From positions 28,926,514-28,990,513 of the forward strand of contig NC_090982.1 of assembly GCF_040807025.1 (NCBI RefSeq): a stretch of DNA of 64,000 nt, in the 5' to 3' direction. Below, piece after piece: positions 57,312 to 64,000 of this stretch. Below the pieces are notes generated by a model, which saw only the letters and a list, made by a program, of their open reading frames with translations, was not told where the DNA came from and ran no database searches. This DNA is from Struthio camelus. Taxonomy: Eukaryota > Chordata > Aves > Struthioniformes > Struthionidae. The position numbers were made by a program, and so were the translations under genes. Each line of letters opens with the position of its first letter. The stretch's first letter is position 1.

Positions 57312-57356
57312 TAAATTGTATACCAAATATATGTATTGTAAATTGTATACCAAATA
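57312..57356. repeat. 18-bp direct repeat, two copies
   Basis: taaattgtataccaaata is present identically at 57312-57329 and 57339-57356 (27-bp period). A local duplication in GNAQ intron 5, about 0.8 kb beyond exon 5 in the sense direction. Confidence 0.95.
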
Positions 57357-58080
57357 CTGGGTACTAGTGGGCTTTGGCTGCTTAGTTCATACATCACCAT
57401 CCACCAGTTTCTTACTTCTGTTGTTCTTTAATAACAACACAAGTAGAATGCATAAACCAATACAAATCCTATCCCTTAAGTCGATGGAATAAGGTTTATA
57501 ACTTCAGAGTTTGTTCTAGTGTCTGCAAAGAACCTACACATTTTGTTTCATTCCCACTGCCTGTTATGAACCGTAAAAACCCCGCAACCACTCAAAGCAT
57601 CCAAGCCCTACTTTTACGACTCTGCTGCACAACACTAAATGTACATACAAATAGCTACAAAAAGGACATTTCTCTATAGTAAAATATATTCCATTTTAAT
57701 ATAAAACGGATTGGTCCAACCAATGCTCCATGTGGGAGATCAGTCTATGCAGTATTATTTGAGGACGAGCTTCTTATATTCCTGTAGTACCTTGCGCTCC
57801 ACTACATGCAGTTGTGTATGACGGTTGGTAGACACATCCGGAAAACATCTGTGACTGGACAATCCAGTCTGCTTTGAAAATGTTTCAAAAGAACTAGTAA
57901 CTTTGAGTTTTGCTTTTTAGCATGGAGTATTCATTCTGTCAATATACTTTACTGGTCCAATAAATTGAATCGCCAAATGATTATGCAAAAACACAAAAAC
58001 TTCTACTGAGGTTCTCTAAAAACTCATGTTTTAATCCATTCAATAATAGTTAAAATTTAAAATGAATTTTTGTAAAATTA

Positions 58081-59684
<1,604 letters not shown>

Positions 59685-62355
59685 TTATATTTGCTTATTC
59701 GTTTATCTTTCACATGTGGCATCACCAAAGATTCAGGTTTTTCAGCTACCCAATTCTGGACAATTTAAAGGCAAATAATATGAGAAAAAAATGTAGGAAA
59801 TAAAATGGCACATTTTATCTGAAACAATGATGGATTTATTGATATTCACTTTGTAACGTCTGCACAGATACATGGATAGATAACAAGAATCTCCCAAGTA
59901 ATACTCAGTTACCAAATGGCAGGAGGATAAATAGCACTCTTTGGAGACTGAAAAAAAAGCAAAAAATCCCACCCACAGACAAATTCAAAAACTTTCTAGA
60001 TCTTGTTATCAGAAGGGAACATTAAGATTATCTATTTGGATCCTTGGCACCTGAAATTCCTGTATCTGGACTGAAATTCTGATCAAGTTAATACGCCTGA
60101 AGCACATGAAATACATCCCAGTCGGTTCACAAAAAACCTGAAATTGAGATAAAATGGCTTGTAAGGGCTCATTAGCGCAGCACACAATTCTTCTGCTATT
60201 GCTTAATGGTGGCATGTTTCAACCATAAATTGCAGCAGTGTACTGGAGGTTTTAATGAACTTACCTAAAAAAGAGGCTTCAAAAAAACAGGGGCAAAGTA
60301 GCAACGTGTGATAGCCTGTTTGGATCTAGGAGTTGTGCGTTACACGAATTCAGCGCACCAGGCAGTCTGAGGTCTGCCCAGGGTACACATCTGGGAGAAA
60401 GACTGCTGAAGTGCATTTGGCACTTCCAAGGACAAGAATGACTAGCTGGTCACAGGTAGCTGTTGACAAGATAAAATAACATAAGGCTGCCCTGATTCAT
60501 TCCAACGGAGGCAGCAATGGACTCCCTGTAATTTCTCAAGTCACTAAGTATTTGAAGCTCTGAGCATATTCTCTTCTTCATGGTTATTATGCAAGGTGAT
60601 CTTTTTTAAATAAACCCACACAAGGAATAATTAGACTACTTCTAAATGTATTGAATGATTTGTTATGAAATAGAGAAAGTAACTTATCATGAACAATGAC
60701 AGAAACAAAGTCGTTTCAGTTCTACTTTATGGCAAAAACAGAAGAATGAATTTGTTAGATCTGGGAGGGAGCCAAAAATATTATGAAATTTTCCTCACTA
60801 TGCTTTTATTGATGAAAGATTAAGCTGATAGTAAATGCTGAATGTGAGAAAATTGCACATATTTAGAAAGATGCATTGAACCATATAGCTGAGATATATT
60901 ATCATATTCAGAAGCTATGACTCCGAAAATATTTTCTCAGAACAGTGACTAGCTTCTATCAACAGGAAAAAAACCTTGAGAAGAGGAGTGTTTCCTTTGC
61001 CCTTTCATGTTTTACACAAAAAGCAGAATGGACAAGCTGATCATCAATTTGTTGGGGGAAAAAAAAAAGAAACAACGAATGAACAAAATCCATAACCATC
61101 ACAACACGAAACGGACAAAGACTCTGAAACACTAACTGGCCTCTTTTTCCCTTCTCATTCCAACAAAAAATACGGTTTTTGGTTTAGAGAAAAAACTAAA
61201 AAAGGTGCAAAGAAGCTTTGTAGGTCATTACATACTACAGTGGTACTCCAGAGAGCAGGAGTATTTTAAGAGAATAAATCTGTAGGTGGCTCGTCCCTGC
61301 AATCATCTTGTTGTGTTCCGTTGGAAAGCTTCAGCTGTGGTCTCCAATGTGTGAGCCTGGTTACTGTACCTCTACACCACGAGCACAGCTGACGTAGTAT
61401 TAAGACATGCAGTAGTGCATATCTGACTGATTTTAGAAGGAAATAATTTAAAAGGACATTAAACAGTCAAGTCTCATTTGTGCTACTGTTTAAAGGGCAG
61501 ATGGGAATTTTTCCGTCCTAGCACAAATCACTGATGCCATTAAGATCAAGAAGCACTAATTTATCCTTCAAAAATGCATACCTCTTCCTCATCCTCATTC
61601 AGGTCTGCTCAAGTTCTGCTCTTACACACGCACTAAACAGAAACCATCTTACTCATTTCACTACTAGCACCTTAGAGAGCCTATGCAGTCTATAATAGAG
61701 CCTTTACACATCTTCACTTTGTCCCATTTCTTTCCCTAGATGTCTTCACTTAACAAATCTAAGGATGTAGGGCTTTCTAAGAAGTCTCCTAAATTATGCA
61801 TTCAAAACCAGAATCAAGCAAGCAGTGTCAAACCCAGTACAGGGAGCATGCACAAAATTCTTCTAAAAATCTTTGTCTCACTGACAACTCATAACCAGTA
61901 TCTATAATCTCACAAAAGTAATTTAGAATACATCATCTCCAATTTATTTTTGCTTTAGAATAATGACGCTAGCCTCTCCCACTTTATTTCTAACTTAACA
62001 CTTAAGAGATATATACATATCACTGTTATTTATTTTTTGAAATGAAAATCAACTATGTAGGTTTCAGTTGCACAACCTTACTTTTACTTCTGTTTTCATG
62101 CCTTGAGCATGGAGCAAATATTCAATTAGATTATTTTAAAAGAAAAAAGAGCTTCTTCCTCTGTAAAATTTATTTTGTTTTTATGCTTCTGTTGAAGAAT
62201 ACTAGTGTCGAAATTCAGGCTTTAATGCAGTTTGTATAGTCTTGCTCTGAAGCAAAGGAATAGAGATTTATTTGTTTTGACTTTCTTCATATGACCATAT
62301 TTTCTGTTCAGTTACTTTCACAGTTTTGATGAAGATCAGTCACACTTCCTGTGTG

Positions 62356-62381
62356 TGTACTAATACGGTAGTATTAGTACA
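62356..62381. repeat. 11-bp perfect inverted repeat (hairpin)
   Basis: tgtactaatac (62356-62366) and gtattagtaca (62371-62381) are exact reverse complements around the loop ggta. Beyond them, Watson-Crick and G-T pairs alternate for about four more positions. In GNAQ intron 3. Confidence 0.95.
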
Positions 62382-64000
62382 TATAACTTCATATTCTTCT
62401 ATCAGTTACAGTTTTAAAATTACCTATTAAACATGTTTCTGAAAATCAGACTGAACGCTTTGCCTGCAGCAGCAATACAAAGTTCTTTTCAAGGTACTCC
62501 TAAAATCACTGAAATCTCCTTCAGTCTCTCTTTAAAACTCATCTCCTCCAATACAGACTAGCACAATTAATTACAAAATATATTATACTTGTATCACTGG
62601 GATTGACATGGGCCTTTCTTCTCCACTGCACTCAGTACACATCTGAATACTTGTTCCACTGAATATTTTGCTATGTTGTAGAAATGAATTCTCTCTTTAT
62701 AGAGATGTGCTATCTTCCCAAAATGCCAAACGGAACAAATCAACACATTTATGTTCACTCTCACTATCACGATTTTTCAATTAACTACGTAACAGTATAC
62801 TTTTATGTACACAGAACTGCTTTTACAAAAAACCAAGGTTTTCTCTTCTCAGAAAAGAAGAAAACATTCTTACATTGAATTTGGAGGAACAGGGCGATGA
62901 ATTGATATTTTAAAATAATCTACTTGTTAGATTGACTATTTCAAAACGCTGAGAACACAAGTGAATATTTACATAAAAAAGAAAAGACAATTGGAATACC
63001 GCTATTATTTAAACATATGTGCTAGGAGCACACAACATTTTCAAATACTGTTAACATAGTTGTCACTGTAACCTCATAAAACATTTAGAATTTCATCTAG
63101 TTGGTTTATCATAGCTTAATTCACGGCAACAAGAGTGACTTATATTTTCAAGTCTTCCTCAGACCAATAGGGTTGGAAATTTCACTATTTCATGAAAGCT
63201 GGGGCTTAAAAAATTCACCAGTCACCAGTTGATACAGTCATGTGGTGGAATGGCAGCACTGCATACATAGACTTCACACATCCTACTGCTTATTAAACTG
63301 ACAAAAATACCAAGCAGCAACTTTAAATAAAAACAGCAAAACACACTACTAATGTAATTTTTTTTTGAACTACCGCTCTGCAGGATGAAGTCCCACTCCA
63401 GCTGTTTGCCACTGCAGCTCTGTCCGAGAGTCACTGCCCACCCCCAGCTGCTGAGTCTTTTGTGCGTGCAATTGCTCCCCAACCTATTTCGGTCCAAGTG
63501 ATTTGGGCTAGTGAAGAAACACTATTGAATTTGTTCTGATTAAGCCAGTTTATTTGACTAAACAGAGAAAAGGAGTGTCGGCGCACATTGCTGTGGTGCG
63601 GGAAGGCGAAGAGCCGCCAGCAGGGAAGCAGGGTGGAGCTGGCTCCTTCACTGGCGTTTCTGCAGCCAGCAGAGGGCTTGAAGACTGTCAATTTATAAGA
63701 CTCCCAACAAAATGCTAGGGCTATGTGAAATACCTTGAATTCCTCTGAATTCAGGCTGCTTTGGGTGAAGACTGAAAGGGAGCTCTAAAATTCATCAGTA
63801 CTTTCAGAAAGTGAAGATTTTTCTTTATTTATTTGTATAACTGCTTACTAAAGACCTGACGGACCATGGGCTTTTAAGCACTCATCTAATGCAGCCATAA
63901 TCAAACCAGTGACAAAATTAAGCACTTCACTCATGTGGACAAACAAGTTTTTGTCCTACTAGGTACATACAACCATTTTACGCACTTAACAGGCATGCAC

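Overview
This is animal nuclear DNA, not prokaryotic. It is AT-rich and intron-rich with one sharp CpG island. Two diverged stretches resemble CR1 retrotransposons and the interspersed-repeat content is otherwise low, which suggests a bird (or at least a sauropsid). In birds the block equivalent to human 9q21, which carries these genes, lies on the Z chromosome; that placement is established knowledge and was not read from the window.

The window holds parts of two neighbouring G-protein alpha-subunit genes of the Gq class, both read right to left (minus strand). From right to left: GNAQ contributes the end of intron 3, then exons 4 (59308-59436), 5 (58123-58252), 6 (39721-39874) and 7 (35603-35793). 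Stop codon, splice sites and reading phase all agree, and the four exons encode residues ~159-359 of a 359-residue protein. A long GNAQ 3' UTR follows, probably ending near 30.9 kb. About 20 kb of apparently gene-free spacer comes next. Then comes a CpG-island promoter with GNA14 exon 1 (10363-10483), which encodes the first 40 residues and one base of codon 41. The rest of the window down to base 1 is GNA14 intron 1. GNAQ exons 1-3 and GNA14 exons 2-7 lie outside the window.

The two genes are tandem (head-to-tail) paralogues. Both encode GTPase switches that couple seven-transmembrane receptors to phospholipase C-beta at the plasma membrane. Their order and orientation match the mammalian GNAQ-GNA14 pair. 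No other gene could be supported. Nearly all remaining open frames are short, lack splice sites or homology I recognise, and look like chance frames. GC-rich frames in the CpG island are an effect of base composition.

I found no sign of an unknown molecular system. Items worth a second look are small: several near-perfect inverted repeats, a palindromic pair of forkhead-type sites, a 9-bp repeat that builds steroid-receptor-like half-sites, a 58-nt pure purine run against the exon 6 acceptor, (AC)23 beside the GNA14 promoter, and a region at 22.2-22.7 kb with long overlapping minus-strand frames of unknown origin.
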